Source: Porphyromonas gulae DSM 15663
GTDB lineage: Bacteria > Bacteroidota > Bacteroidia > Bacteroidales > Porphyromonadaceae
Reading direction: 5' to 3'
Assembly: GCF_000378065.1 (NCBI RefSeq)
Contig: NZ_KB899158.1
Location: forward strand, 1 to 61,842
Length of the DNA stretch: 61,842 nucleotides
A model generated the notes under the pieces. It made no database searches, had not been told where the DNA came from, and saw only the letters and a program-made list of their open reading frames with translations. Both the position numbers and the translations under genes were made by a program. Shown here piece by piece: positions 28,164 through 37,034 of this stretch. How positions within the stretch are numbered: position 1 is the stretch's first letter; every line of letters begins with the position of its first letter.

Positions 28164-28232
28164 AAAGACTGTCATCCAAGAGGTACAGATCGAATTCGGA
28201 TCGCTCCTTCGGTGCCGACAGTCTTTCTTTTT
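28164..28232 (+). terminator. Orphan intrinsic terminator-like hairpin
   Basis: AAAGACTGTC (28164-28173) pairs perfectly with GACAGTCTTT (28217-28226), followed by CTTTTT. An inner GGTAC/GTGCC pairing extends the structure. It directly follows repeat copy B and precedes the cls promoter. There is no plus-strand protein gene for it to terminate, which suggests a short non-coding transcript from the copy B region. Confidence 0.65.
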
Positions 28233-28281
28233 CGAGAAGAAAAAGGAACCTGTGGGAGTCGCTCACCATGGGTTTTCTTGC

Positions 28282-28289
28282 TATTTTTG
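28282..28289 (+). promoter_or_regulatory. Promoter -7 element of cls
   Basis: TATTTTTG at 28282-28289, preceded by TTGC, matches TAnnTTTG. The cls ATG is 39 bases downstream. The same TTGCTATTTTTG string occurs before the gene at 56364. Confidence 0.55.
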
Positions 28290-28327
28290 TTCGTATTCGG
28301 ATTTCATCCTAAGAGGACGACCAACTT

Positions 28328-29749
28328 ATGATTGCACTCTTAATAATCGTATACATGCTGATGACGGCTGCCGTCAGTGCCGTCATTATCAGCGAGAATC
28401 GCAATCCGCTGAAGGCTACTTCGTGGATTCTGGTCGTCTCTTTTGTACCCGTCTTGGGGCTTATTGTCTACATCTTTTTCGGACAGGATCAGCGCAGACG
28501 GCGTATTGTCAGCAGGCGTATATACAGGCGCATCATGCTGAAGCCTCACTATCTGTCCATCCCCGAAGCACAGCTGGAAGCCATGAACAATATCCAGCTG
28601 AATCCCATCATGAAGCTGATCAACAACAATTCGGACAGCCCCGTCATGCTCAGCTCGCCACCGGATATATTCACGGCCGGGAAGGACATGTTCGACTGCT
28701 TCTTTCGAGACATAGAGGCTGCCCGCCACCATGTGCATATTCAGTTCTACGTCATAGAGGATGACCATCTGGGCAGTCGCCTGGCCGATCTGCTTGTGCG
28801 CAAGGTGCAAGAGGGCGTGAAGGTGAGGGTCATATTCGATCATGTGGGTTCGTGGGCTACCGGCCGTGGCTACTGGAAACGACTGCGCCGAGCCGGCGTG
28901 GAGGCCTATCCTTTCATGCCGGTCTTCTTCCCCATACTGTCCAGTCGCGTAAACTACCGCAATCACCGAAAGGTGGCCGTTATAGATGGTAAAACAGGCT
29001 ATTTGGGCGGTATGAATGTGGCCGATCGCTATTGCTCAGGCAACAGGCTCGGCATGTGGCGCGATACGCACTTCCGTATGACGGGCAATGTCGTAGCCGG
29101 TTTGCAGAGCAGTTTCCTGCTGGACTGGTATGTCGTATCGCGACGGGTCATCAATCTCTCCGGCTACTATCCCGATCTGCCGATACCCGTATCCGACGAG
29201 GGTGTGAAGATACAGCTCGTACGCTCTGGCCCCGTGGGGCAATGGCGTACCATCGAGCAGGCCACTATCTACTGTATCGAACGTGCCTGCGAACATGTCT
29301 ATATCGAGACTCCTTACTTCCTTCCGACCGAAGGGCTGAACAATGCTCTCATCACGGCAGCTCTGGCCGGCATCGAAGTGCACCTGCTGGTGCCCAAACG
29401 AAGCGATGCCCGTCTGCCGCAAGTGGCTGCCTTCTCCTATGTGGAGGATCTCTTGCAGGCCGGAGTACATGTACACCTCTATACCAACGGCTTCCTCCAT
29501 TCCAAGCTGATGATGGTGGATAGTCAGGTGGCTTCGATCGGCTCTACGAATATGGACTTCCGCAGTTTGGAAAATAATTTCGAATTCAATGGTATCATCT
29601 ATGACGAGCCTACTGTTCGCCGCTTGGAAGCCATCTTCTTCGAGGACTTGTTGCAGAGCGAACCGCTCGATCTCAAACGCTGGCGAAAGAGAAGCCGGAT
29701 AAAAAAATTCAGCGAATCCTTTGTTCGCCTTTTTTCTCCTCTGCTCTGA
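28328..29749 (+). CDS. cls: Cardiolipin synthase
   Basis: The 473-residue phospholipase D superfamily enzyme condenses phosphatidylglycerol to cardiolipin at the inner membrane. Two N-terminal hydrophobic segments (LLIIVYMLMTAAVSAVII and SWILVVSFVPVLGLIVYIFF) are followed by two HKD motifs, HRKVAVIDGKTGYLGGMNVA and HSKLMMVDSQVASIGSTNMD. The length is standard for ClsA. The rel gene starts 70 bp downstream and may share the transcript. Confidence 0.95.
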   Translation: MIALLIIVYMLMTAAVSAVIISENRNPLKATSWILVVSFVPVLGLIVYIFFGQDQRRRRIVSRRIYRRIMLKPHYLSIPEAQLEAMNNIQLNPIMKLINNNSDSPVMLSSPPDIFTAGKDMFDCFFRDIEAARHHVHIQFYVIEDDHLGSRLADLLVRKVQEGVKVRVIFDHVGSWATGRGYWKRLRRAGVEAYPFMPVFFPILSSRVNYRNHRKVAVIDGKTGYLGGMNVADRYCSGNRLGMWRDTHFRMTGNVVAGLQSSFLLDWYVVSRRVINLSGYYPDLPIPVSDEGVKIQLVRSGPVGQWRTIEQATIYCIERACEHVYIETPYFLPTEGLNNALITAALAGIEVHLLVPKRSDARLPQVAAFSYVEDLLQAGVHVHLYTNGFLHSKLMMVDSQVASIGSTNMDFRSLENNFEFNGIIYDEPTVRRLEAIFFEDLLQSEPLDLKRWRKRSRIKKFSESFVRLFSPLL

Positions 29750-29818
29750 CCGATATGCTCTATCCGATATTAGTATTGATCCATCGTCCACTATTCATTA
29801 TCCTATCCTGTATCCCTC

Positions 29819-32059
29819 ATGACAATAACCGATAATACTCTTTTCTCCGCCGATGAGCGGAGTCGCTTCCTCTCCTCATACGCGAGTTTGATTCGTATGC
29901 TGGCTCCCGATCGGCAGCTCGTGAAGAAAGTACGCAGTCTGCTGAGCCGCTTTACGGAGCTGGGATGTTTCGATCGTGACAAAAACGGTATGCACGGACT
30001 TATGCGCAACATGGAAGTGGCGCGCATAGCCTCCTGCGAGATCGGGCTGGGGATAGAGGCCATCGGGGCACTCCTCTTCTATCGTCCGGCGATGAAGGGG
30101 CTGATGAGATCCGAGGAGATAGCCGAGTTCATGGGCGAAGATGTGGCTCGCCTGATCGACCTCCTGCTGAAAACATCGGAGATCTACATGCGCAATACGG
30201 CTATCAATACGGCCAACTTCGAGCACTTCCTCCTCTCCATCGCCGAAGATATTCGCGTGGTACTGCTCATCATCGCTGACCGCGCCTATCTGCTGCGTCA
30301 GGCCAAAGACATGGTCTGTGCCGAGGAGCGTACGGCCTTGGCAGCCGAGGTGTCTTATCTCTATGCTCCGCTGGCACACAGGCTCGGACTTTACGCCATC
30401 AAGAGCGAAATGGAAGACCTCTGTCTGAAATACACAGACCGGCAGACATTCGACTTCATCAAGAGAAAGCTCGGGGAGACGAAGCGTAGCCGCGATGCCT
30501 ATATCGAAGCTTTCATCGCTCCGCTGCGCCTGCGGCTGGACGAAGCTCTGCCCAGTATCCCGTACGAGATGAAGGGGCGTACCAAGAGCATCAACAGCAT
30601 TCGCAATAAGCTCCGTCAGCAGGGTATCGAGTTCGAATCCATATACGATCTTTTTGCCATACGAATCATATTGGACGTACCCGTGAAAGACGAGAAAGCT
30701 GCCTGCTGGCATGTCTATTCCATCATCACGGACATGTATCAGCCCAATCCGCAGCGAATGAGGGACTGGATCTCCATCCCCAAGAGCAACGGCTATGAGT
30801 CGCTCCACGTTACGGTGATGGGACCGCAGAATCGGTGGGTGGAGGTGCAGATTCGCTCCCGTCGCATGGACGAGGTGGCCGAAAGGGGATTGGCCGCCCA
30901 CTGGAAGTATAAAGGTATCAAGAGCGAGAGCGGATTGGATGAGTTCCTCACTTCCGTACGCGAGACGCTCGAGGCACGAGATCACTCCTCGGACGATTCG
31001 GCGGAGACGGTGAAAAACTTCAAGATGAACCTCTTCACCGATGAGATCTATGCTTTCACCCCTACGGGAGAACTGATCAAGCTGCCTCAGGGAGCCAGTG
31101 TGCTGGACTTTGCTTTTGCCATCCATTCGCGCATCGGCTGTCAGGCCGTCGGAGCCAATGTCAATGGAAAGAATGTGCCGCTCAAGCATAAGCTCGAAAA
31201 TGGCGACTCCGTTTCGATCATTACCTCTGCTCAGCAGACCCCGAAGAAGGATTGGCTCTCCTATGTGGTCAGCTCCAAAGCACGCAATAAGATCAAGCAG
31301 CAGCTTCGCTTGCAAATGGAAAGCAGTATCGGCGTGGTCAAAGAGCTGCTGAACCGCCGTCTGAAGAACCGCAAATTGCCATTTGACGAAGCTGTATTTA
31401 CGCGCGTGGTACGACGCAAGGGGTTCAAGCATCTGACAGATTTCTATATGGAGATAGCCGCCGACAGGCTCGATGTGCAGGAGGTACTGGAGCTATACTC
31501 TCATGAATCGGAGGAAGAGCAGCGACGCGATGCCGGTTCGGCTGCAGCTCGTCGCAGTGCCGATACTTTTGTGGCGTATCCCTCTCGAGAGGAGGAGACC
31601 GTCAAAGGGGGAAAAAGCGATGTATTGGTTATCGACAACAATATGACGGGGGTGGAATACAGCTTCGGCAAATGCTGCAATCCTATTTACGGGGATTCCG
31701 TATTCGGATTCGTGAGCAATAGCGGCATCAAGATACACCGCACGGACTGTCCGAATGCGCCGGATATGTTCAGCCGATACGGTTATCGCATCATCGAAGC
31801 TCGCTGGAGCGGTAAGGGATCGACCGGATACGAGGCCACGCTTCATGTCGTAGGGCAGGATAATCTGGCCATCGTGACGAACATAACTTCGGTCATCAAC
31901 AAAGAAGCGGGCGTATCGCTCCGAGCCTATTCGATCAATTCGAAGGACAATCTCTTCGAAGGGGTATTCACAGTCGAAGTGCCCGATACCTCGACCCTAT
32001 CCATCCTCCTTCGCAAGATCCGTGCTACACATGGGGTCAAGTCGGCCGAACGACATTGA
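29819..32059 (+). CDS. RelA/SpoT-family (p)ppGpp synthetase with decayed hydrolase
   Basis: The 746-residue protein has the long RSH order: N-terminal HD-like domain (about 45-190), synthetase (about 245-370), TGS (about 405-470), linker and C-terminal ACT domain. The synthetase looks intact: SIYDLFAIRIIL, IPKSNGYESLHVTVMG and VEVQIRSRRMDEVAERGL. The segment QRMRDWI occupies the place of the RxKD/ExDD switch and is of the basic, bifunctional-enzyme kind. The hydrolase site is not intact: where bifunctional enzymes have AALLHDVxED this protein has GALLFYRPAMKG (residues 83-94), and LADRxHNMR reads IADRAYLLR. It is therefore likely a synthetase-only enzyme. ACT residues are ATLHVVGQDNLAIVTNITSV. 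Confidence 0.92.
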   Translation: MTITDNTLFSADERSRFLSSYASLIRMLAPDRQLVKKVRSLLSRFTELGCFDRDKNGMHGLMRNMEVARIASCEIGLGIEAIGALLFYRPAMKGLMRSEEIAEFMGEDVARLIDLLLKTSEIYMRNTAINTANFEHFLLSIAEDIRVVLLIIADRAYLLRQAKDMVCAEERTALAAEVSYLYAPLAHRLGLYAIKSEMEDLCLKYTDRQTFDFIKRKLGETKRSRDAYIEAFIAPLRLRLDEALPSIPYEMKGRTKSINSIRNKLRQQGIEFESIYDLFAIRIILDVPVKDEKAACWHVYSIITDMYQPNPQRMRDWISIPKSNGYESLHVTVMGPQNRWVEVQIRSRRMDEVAERGLAAHWKYKGIKSESGLDEFLTSVRETLEARDHSSDDSAETVKNFKMNLFTDEIYAFTPTGELIKLPQGASVLDFAFAIHSRIGCQAVGANVNGKNVPLKHKLENGDSVSIITSAQQTPKKDWLSYVVSSKARNKIKQQLRLQMESSIGVVKELLNRRLKNRKLPFDEAVFTRVVRRKGFKHLTDFYMEIAADRLDVQEVLELYSHESEEEQRRDAGSAAARRSADTFVAYPSREEETVKGGKSDVLVIDNNMTGVEYSFGKCCNPIYGDSVFGFVSNSGIKIHRTDCPNAPDMFSRYGYRIIEARWSGKGSTGYEATLHVVGQDNLAIVTNITSVINKEAGVSLRAYSINSKDNLFEGVFTVEVPDTSTLSILLRKIRATHGVKSAERH

Positions 32060-32205
32060 TACCTCGGCATATGGTTTCGGGTAGAATAGCGTATATTTAC
32101 CTAAGAATTATCGCTGACACTAAAATAAAAGGCGATGACTCAGAGTTAGTTAATAGGGCATTGCGACCTGCTTCTCTGAAGACAAATAAGGAAACAGACT
32201 GATCA

Positions 32206-35193
32206 ATGAAAAAAAAGATATTACCGGCTCTCGTGCTTGGCGTAGCCATGACCTTCATGGCACAAGCACAAAATAAAACGACAGAGCCTGCCGAAGCGTT
32301 TTTCCTCGAAGGGAGAGCGATGTTTATCCGCCAAAATTATGTCGGAGCCTTGGACCAATTCCGTCTCTATCGCCTGCACGGAGGTCAGCAGCACGCTTTG
32401 GAGGTGGATTATTATAGTATCATCGCGGACTATCTGTTGGGAGCAGATCACGATTACGTCCTCGGCGCGGTAGGCAATTTCATGGGCAATTTCCCCGAAT
32501 CGATAGACAAATCCCGTGTGCGACTCCTCGCCGGGGAGTTGATGATCCGGCATGAACAGTATTTGCGTGCCGATGTCATTTTCTCTGACATCGACGATCG
32601 TACGCTCAACGATGAAGACTTGGCTGCATACCTGCTCTATTATGCATGCGTGCGTATGCAGTTGAGTGGAAGCAATGCTTTGGCCGAGCAGATGCTGCTG
32701 AAAGCTTCCGAGAGCAGAGGCGAGCTGGGCGGGCGTGCTCGTCTCCTCCTTGCCGCTATCCAAATAGAGGATGGCCGAATCGACGAAGCCGAACAGACCC
32801 TTTCGCGACTGAAGAATCGCTCACAGTTTGCGGATGACGCCGATGCTTACATGGCGGAAATCCAACTGCTCCGAGGCGACTACCGCGAAGCGGCCGAAAT
32901 AGCCGACAGGCTGATGTCGCACAATTCGTCCATGAGACAACGGCCTCAACTCCTGCGTGTGGCAGGCAACGCATACTACCGTTTGGGCGATTCGAACAAA
33001 ACCATCGACTATCTTTCCGACTACAGCGAAAGGGTGGGGGATCGTATCGCACCTGCCGATGCTTATGCACTTGGTGTCACTTACTATAAGCAAGGTCTGA
33101 TGAAAGAAGCACTTCGGCCGCTTGCTGCTGCTACCTCTGACACCGGTTCTCTCGGTGCAGAATCGGCTCTCTATCTCGGACAGGCACGGCTGGCCGAGGG
33201 GATGACGAGCGAGGCCCTTATGGCTTTCGAGAAGGCTGCGACTCAGGAGGTCAATCGGCCGGTACGGGAGGTCGGGATGTACAATATGGCTATGCTCATG
33301 CGTAGTACGGGACAGTCGAGTTTCGGGCAGTCTGTACGCATTGCGGAGAACTTCCTCAATGAATTCCCCCGATCTTCCCACCGCGAGCAGATGGCCGCTA
33401 TTCTTGTCGAATCATACTTTACAGGCAAGGATTACAACTCTTCCCTCCGGTCGATTCAGAAGATCGCAGAGCCGACGGCTTCCATTCTGGCTGCCAAACA
33501 GTTTGTGCTGAACCGTATGGCAGAGCAAAAGGAAGCAGCGGGCTATGACAATGAAGCTCTTTCTTTTGTGTCGAACAGTATATCCATGGGTAACAAAGGC
33601 GAGTACTTCGCCGAAGCCTATTTCCTCCGTGGCAATCTGCGGTATAGGGCCGGCGACTTCCCGGCCGCGGCTGCGGATTACAGAGCTTATATCTCCGCCG
33701 CCGGTGATCGTGATGCGGCAAATCTTCCTTTAGGATATTATCGCCTTGGCTATTCTCTCTTCAATGCCGAGCGTTACGATACGGCTTTGGAGGCCTTCAA
33801 AGAGTATGTATCCCGATCCGGTATTGCTCCGAATCTATCGGCTGATGCCTATGCCCGTATCGGAGACTGCAGGTACATGAAGCGCGACTTCCACGGTGCA
33901 CGCGAAGCCTATTCCATGGCTTACCGCGTCTATCCTTCCGGAGGTGATTATGCCCTTTTGCGTCGTGCACGGTTGGAGGGACTGGCCAAACAGTATGCCG
34001 ATCAGATCCAAACGTTGGACAAGCTCATTCGGGAATTCCCCGATAGCCGCCATCTGACAGCTGCTCTCTATGAAAAGGGGTGTGGTGCAGTGCTTAGCGG
34101 TAAGCATAACGTGGCAGAAGAAGCTTTCAATGCAGTTGTCAAAAGAAGCCCCGACAGCCGTGAAGCGCGGCAGTCGTCCCTGCAGTTGGGGTTGCTCTAT
34201 TACAATGCGGGTCGGACTCAAGAAGCCATCCGTACGTACCAACGGATCATTGACCGCTACCCTCGTAGCGAAGAGGCGACTGTGGCTCTCTCGGATCTCC
34301 GTTCTATCTATTTGGAAGAGGATCGGATAGATGAGTATTCTGCCTATGTGCGTCGTTTGGAAGGTAAGGTGTCCGTTGCTCCATCCGAGACGGAACAACT
34401 CAGTTTCCTTTCGGCCGAGCGCAAGTATCGCCGTCGCCAGTCCGATGCTCGCCGAGATTTGGAGGCTTATCTGGAGCGTTATCCACAGGGAAGCGATCGT
34501 CACAAAGCAGAATTGTATTTGGCCGATCTCGATTATCAGGCCGGTAATGCCGATGCGGCTTACAATCGCTATTCACGGTTGGTGAGCAGCCCCGGTTTGC
34601 CAGAAGACTACAAGATCGATGCGCGTCTGCGCCTCGGTCGTATGCAGTACGAGCGCAAAGAATACAAGGCTGCGCTGAAGTCATTCCAGTCCGTACTCGA
34701 TACGGATGGTGCCGAAGCTGTCCGCGATCAGGCGGTAGAGGGAATAGCTGAGTCTGCCTATGCCGATAAGGATTACCGGAGGGTGATCGACGTCATTGCC
34801 GGATTGAAGAATCAGTCTGCTCTGCCTCATGCTCTTCGCCTCTATCGTGCCAGAAGTTATCAGGCACTGAAGATGAATCGGGAAGCGATTGCCGACTACG
34901 AAATCCTTGCCGAGGACTTTTCGACCGCCGCTGGTGCCGAAGCTGTTGTGATGCAGGTACAGCTGGAAATGGAAGCCAAGCGTTTGTCCAAGGCGAAGTC
35001 TATCCTCGAAAAATTTATTGCCAAGAGTACTCCACAGCAGTATTGGTTGGCGCGAGGTTTCATCCTCTTGTCCGATATTTATAAGGAGGAAGGAGATACG
35101 TTTACTGCAAGGCAGTATTTGGAAAGCTTGGAGAAGAACTATCCCAATCATGAGGATGACATTCACGAACAGATAGCCCTGCGGCTTGAATAA
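32206..35193 (+). CDS. Large exported tetratricopeptide-repeat protein
   Basis: The 995-residue protein with a signal peptide (ILPALVLGVAMTFMAQA) is built almost wholly of TPR helices. Clear repeat units include AEAYFLRGNLRYRAGDFPAA, GYYRLGYSLFNAERYDTALE and DAYARIGDCRYMKRDFHGAR, each with the TPR spacing of small and large residues. Such proteins sit in the periplasm as assembly or scaffold factors. The predicted outer-membrane barrel gene 47 bp downstream may be its partner. No enzymatic domain is visible. Confidence 0.88.
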   Translation: MKKKILPALVLGVAMTFMAQAQNKTTEPAEAFFLEGRAMFIRQNYVGALDQFRLYRLHGGQQHALEVDYYSIIADYLLGADHDYVLGAVGNFMGNFPESIDKSRVRLLAGELMIRHEQYLRADVIFSDIDDRTLNDEDLAAYLLYYACVRMQLSGSNALAEQMLLKASESRGELGGRARLLLAAIQIEDGRIDEAEQTLSRLKNRSQFADDADAYMAEIQLLRGDYREAAEIADRLMSHNSSMRQRPQLLRVAGNAYYRLGDSNKTIDYLSDYSERVGDRIAPADAYALGVTYYKQGLMKEALRPLAAATSDTGSLGAESALYLGQARLAEGMTSEALMAFEKAATQEVNRPVREVGMYNMAMLMRSTGQSSFGQSVRIAENFLNEFPRSSHREQMAAILVESYFTGKDYNSSLRSIQKIAEPTASILAAKQFVLNRMAEQKEAAGYDNEALSFVSNSISMGNKGEYFAEAYFLRGNLRYRAGDFPAAAADYRAYISAAGDRDAANLPLGYYRLGYSLFNAERYDTALEAFKEYVSRSGIAPNLSADAYARIGDCRYMKRDFHGAREAYSMAYRVYPSGGDYALLRRARLEGLAKQYADQIQTLDKLIREFPDSRHLTAALYEKGCGAVLSGKHNVAEEAFNAVVKRSPDSREARQSSLQLGLLYYNAGRTQEAIRTYQRIIDRYPRSEEATVALSDLRSIYLEEDRIDEYSAYVRRLEGKVSVAPSETEQLSFLSAERKYRRRQSDARRDLEAYLERYPQGSDRHKAELYLADLDYQAGNADAAYNRYSRLVSSPGLPEDYKIDARLRLGRMQYERKEYKAALKSFQSVLDTDGAEAVRDQAVEGIAESAYADKDYRRVIDVIAGLKNQSALPHALRLYRARSYQALKMNREAIADYEILAEDFSTAAGAEAVVMQVQLEMEAKRLSKAKSILEKFIAKSTPQQYWLARGFILLSDIYKEEGDTFTARQYLESLEKNYPNHEDDIHEQIALRLE

Positions 35194-35240
35194 TCTTCTG
35201 TACGATTCGTCACTCTGAGTTGGAACTAATGAACAGCATC

Positions 35241-37010
35241 ATGAAATATCAATTATATACGGCCGCCATACTGGCTCTCTCTGTATCATCCGTTTGCGGT
35301 CAAACCCCACGAAATACAGAAACCAAACGCCCCGACACGTTGCGCAGGGAGCTTACTATCGTTAATGATCAGACTGTGGAGATGGAGCGTGCGGATCCCC
35401 TCCCGGCTACGTACAAGGCTATCGAACCCCGATTAAAACCCTTCCGTCCCGAATACAACAAGCGTACATTCGGATTTATCCCCGAAGCCTCCTCTTCAGG
35501 CATGAACAATCTTCCGAATATCCTGCCGGCGGAAGGTCATATGAAGCACAGGGGGTATCTGAATATCGGCATCGGTCATACGCTAAACCAGCGAGTGGAT
35601 GCCGGCTACCGTCTGATAGATGCGGAGCAGGAGAGACTGAATCTTTTCCTCTCCTATCGTGGCATGAAATCGGCTTTCAATACCGGTGACTTCGACGGCG
35701 ACAGAAAAGATAGACGAATGATGGCAGGAGTGGACTACGAGCAGCGCAGACCTTCCTTTGTGCTTGCTACCGGCTTGTACTATACGAACCATTATTTCAA
35801 TCACTACGGACGGGGGGCTACCACCAATGTGAGCAGCATCCCTCAATTATCGACACCTGTTACTCCTCAGATGGACAACGGTACCCACAACATCCGTGCA
35901 TACTTGGGTGCAAAAAACGATGTGATCGATGCCAGGATCGACTATCGTTTCTTCCGTTCTATTCCCTATCTGGGTGCCGATCCGATGAAGGCTCTCACGG
36001 AACACACGCCTGAACTGAACGTGACGATGCGCAAGGAGTTGTCCGATGACATTAAGCTTGGTGTGGAAGTTCGCACGGGAGGATTGTTTTTTGCCAAAAA
36101 CAGCGAAATGATTCAAACGGGTGTTCTGTCCGAAACCGACCGAAACCTGTATTATCTGGAGGGCGCACCTACAATCGGATTTGTCGGAGACTCGGACAAT
36201 ATGCAATGGAACGTACAGGCCGGTGTAGGGGTTTCTTCCCATTTCGGAGCCAAAGGAAGGTTGTTTTTCTGGCCTAAACTGGATGCTTCGCTTAGTATCT
36301 TCCCTTCATGGCGTCTGTATGCGAAGGCCTTCGGCGGCGTGATTCGAAATGGTCTCGCCGATGTTATGCAAGAGGAAATGCCCTACCTGATGCCCAATAC
36401 GATTGTACTCCCTTCTCGCAATGCTTTGACCGCCCAATTAGGGGTGAAGGGGAATATAGCCGATGTGGTACGTATGGAGGTTTATGGCGACTTCTCCAAG
36501 CTGACAGGTGTGCCTTTCTATACACCGACTCTACCCTTGTATAATCCGTCCGATTTGTATCAGTATAATGTGAGTTTCTTGCCGATATATGCCGACGGCA
36601 GCCGCTGGCGCGCAGGTGGTAAGCTGGAATACTCTTATCGCGGTATGCTCCGCTTTCTGGTAGACGCATCCTATGGCAAGTGGAATTTGGACGGGGGACT
36701 TGTTGCCTCTATGCAGCCTGATCTTATATTGAAGGCAGAAGTCGGTATTCATCCCATTGCTCCATTGGATGTCAGACTCCGATATACACAGCTGAACGGA
36801 CGGTACCGGTATTCTTTCGGCTCGGTCTTCTCGGAAGCCTTGGGAGTCGGCAATGTACATCTTCTCAGCGCGGATGTTTCATACAAGCTGAAAAAGAACT
36901 TGAGCCTCTATCTCAAAATCGATAATATGCTGGCGGAAACGACAGAGCTTATCGGTTATTATCCGATGCAGCCGTTTCATTGTTTCGCCGGTTTTAGCTG
37001 GACTTTCTAA
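35241..37010 (+). CDS. Predicted outer-membrane beta-barrel protein
   Basis: About 589 residues. MKYQLYTAAILALSVSSVCG is the signal peptide; in-frame starts at 35220 and 35229 are possible but lengthen the positive leader. After a linker (about residues 20-100) the protein consists of alternating polar and aromatic strands with short turns and ends in HCFAGFSWTF, whose terminal Phe suits recognition by the BAM machinery. It resembles TonB-receptor barrels but has no plug domain. It follows the TPR gene closely and precedes the HAD-hotdog gene by 24 bp. Confidence 0.8.
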   Translation: MKYQLYTAAILALSVSSVCGQTPRNTETKRPDTLRRELTIVNDQTVEMERADPLPATYKAIEPRLKPFRPEYNKRTFGFIPEASSSGMNNLPNILPAEGHMKHRGYLNIGIGHTLNQRVDAGYRLIDAEQERLNLFLSYRGMKSAFNTGDFDGDRKDRRMMAGVDYEQRRPSFVLATGLYYTNHYFNHYGRGATTNVSSIPQLSTPVTPQMDNGTHNIRAYLGAKNDVIDARIDYRFFRSIPYLGADPMKALTEHTPELNVTMRKELSDDIKLGVEVRTGGLFFAKNSEMIQTGVLSETDRNLYYLEGAPTIGFVGDSDNMQWNVQAGVGVSSHFGAKGRLFFWPKLDASLSIFPSWRLYAKAFGGVIRNGLADVMQEEMPYLMPNTIVLPSRNALTAQLGVKGNIADVVRMEVYGDFSKLTGVPFYTPTLPLYNPSDLYQYNVSFLPIYADGSRWRAGGKLEYSYRGMLRFLVDASYGKWNLDGGLVASMQPDLILKAEVGIHPIAPLDVRLRYTQLNGRYRYSFGSVFSEALGVGNVHLLSADVSYKLKKNLSLYLKIDNMLAETTELIGYYPMQPFHCFAGFSWTF

Positions 37011-37034
37011 TTCTCTTTTATAAATTTTACTGCA

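Noticed and set aside
29876-31432. Antisense frame of 518 codons across the RelA/SpoT gene
   Set aside because: Shadow of a strongly conserved gene with no start signal or recognisable domain.
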